This document shows positions 13,424-13,451 of a stretch of 13,451 nucleotides of DNA, in pieces. Made by a program: the position numbers and the translations under genes. Under the pieces are notes generated by a model that was not told the DNA's origin, searched no databases, and saw only the letters and a program-made list of their open reading frames with translations. Source of the stretch: Nitrospinaceae bacterium (GTDB lineage Bacteria; Nitrospinota; Nitrospinia; Nitrospinales; VA-1). How positions within the stretch are numbered: the stretch's first letter is position 1; every line of letters starts with the position of its first letter. Location: positions 1-13,451 of the forward strand of contig JAJDBA010000216.1 in NCBI GenBank assembly GCA_029261675.1. Direction: 5' to 3'.

Positions 13424-13451
13424 ATGACAAATAAAACGACTCTATTGACAG
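13424..13451 (+). CDS. Start of a further gene, cut by the window edge (unidentified)
   Basis: ATG 13424 follows GGAAAG (13415-13420) after a 33-bp gap from cobS. Nine full codons read MTNKTTLLT. This is too little to identify. In this position a nucleotide-loop gene (alpha-ribazole phosphatase, cobU or cobT) would be usual, and a TTLL-type beginning is compatible with a phosphoglycerate-mutase-like phosphatase, but that is a guess. Confidence 0.45.

Overview
This window is a vitamin B12 (corrinoid) uptake and biosynthesis locus. Every recognisable gene lies on the + strand. The host is Gram-negative, because there is a TonB-dependent outer-membrane receptor and at least two proteins with Sec signal peptides. 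By eye the DNA is moderately A+T-rich with even codon use across genes, so nothing suggests recent transfer. The phylum cannot be fixed from the sequence; a deltaproteobacterial or Nitrospinota-like lineage is only a guess.

Layout. (1) Positions 1-2769: the 3' end of an ABC-transporter ATPase (btuD-like), the FecCD-type permease btuC, and cbiP (adenosylcobyric acid synthase), almost without gaps. (2) 2770-2939: a cobalamin riboswitch with an intact B12 box, ending at the ribosome binding site of btuB, which starts with TTG. (3) 2940-9907: btuB, then a very large CobN-like chelatase subunit carrying a signal peptide and a C-terminal membrane helix, then a minimal MotA/TolQ/ExbB-type protein and a small DUF2149-type membrane protein. 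(4) 9941-12551: cbiA, cbiE and cobO joined by ATGA overlaps. (5) 12552-12649: a short gap packed with inverted repeats. (6) 12650-13390: cobS (cobalamin synthase), then the first codons of one more gene at the edge.

How the genes fit together. BtuB and BtuCD bring corrinoids across the two membranes. CbiE, CbiA, CobO, CbiP and CobS cover steps from corrin-ring methylation through a,c-amidation, adenosylation and side-chain amidation to nucleotide-loop assembly. The riboswitch most likely represses btuB and the genes after it when coenzyme B12 is plentiful.

The most interesting part is the btuB / CobN-like / ExbB-like / DUF2149 block. The CobN-like protein looks exported and membrane-anchored, so it should act in the periplasm rather than as a cytoplasmic, ATP-driven cobaltochelatase. 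No CobS/CobT or ChlI/ChlD ATPase partners are in the window. A 3-helix ExbB-like protein plus a 1-helix protein with an aspartate at the start of its helix resembles a proton-driven motor. The inferred system is a proton-motive-force-coupled periplasmic machine that handles metallated tetrapyrroles arriving through BtuB.
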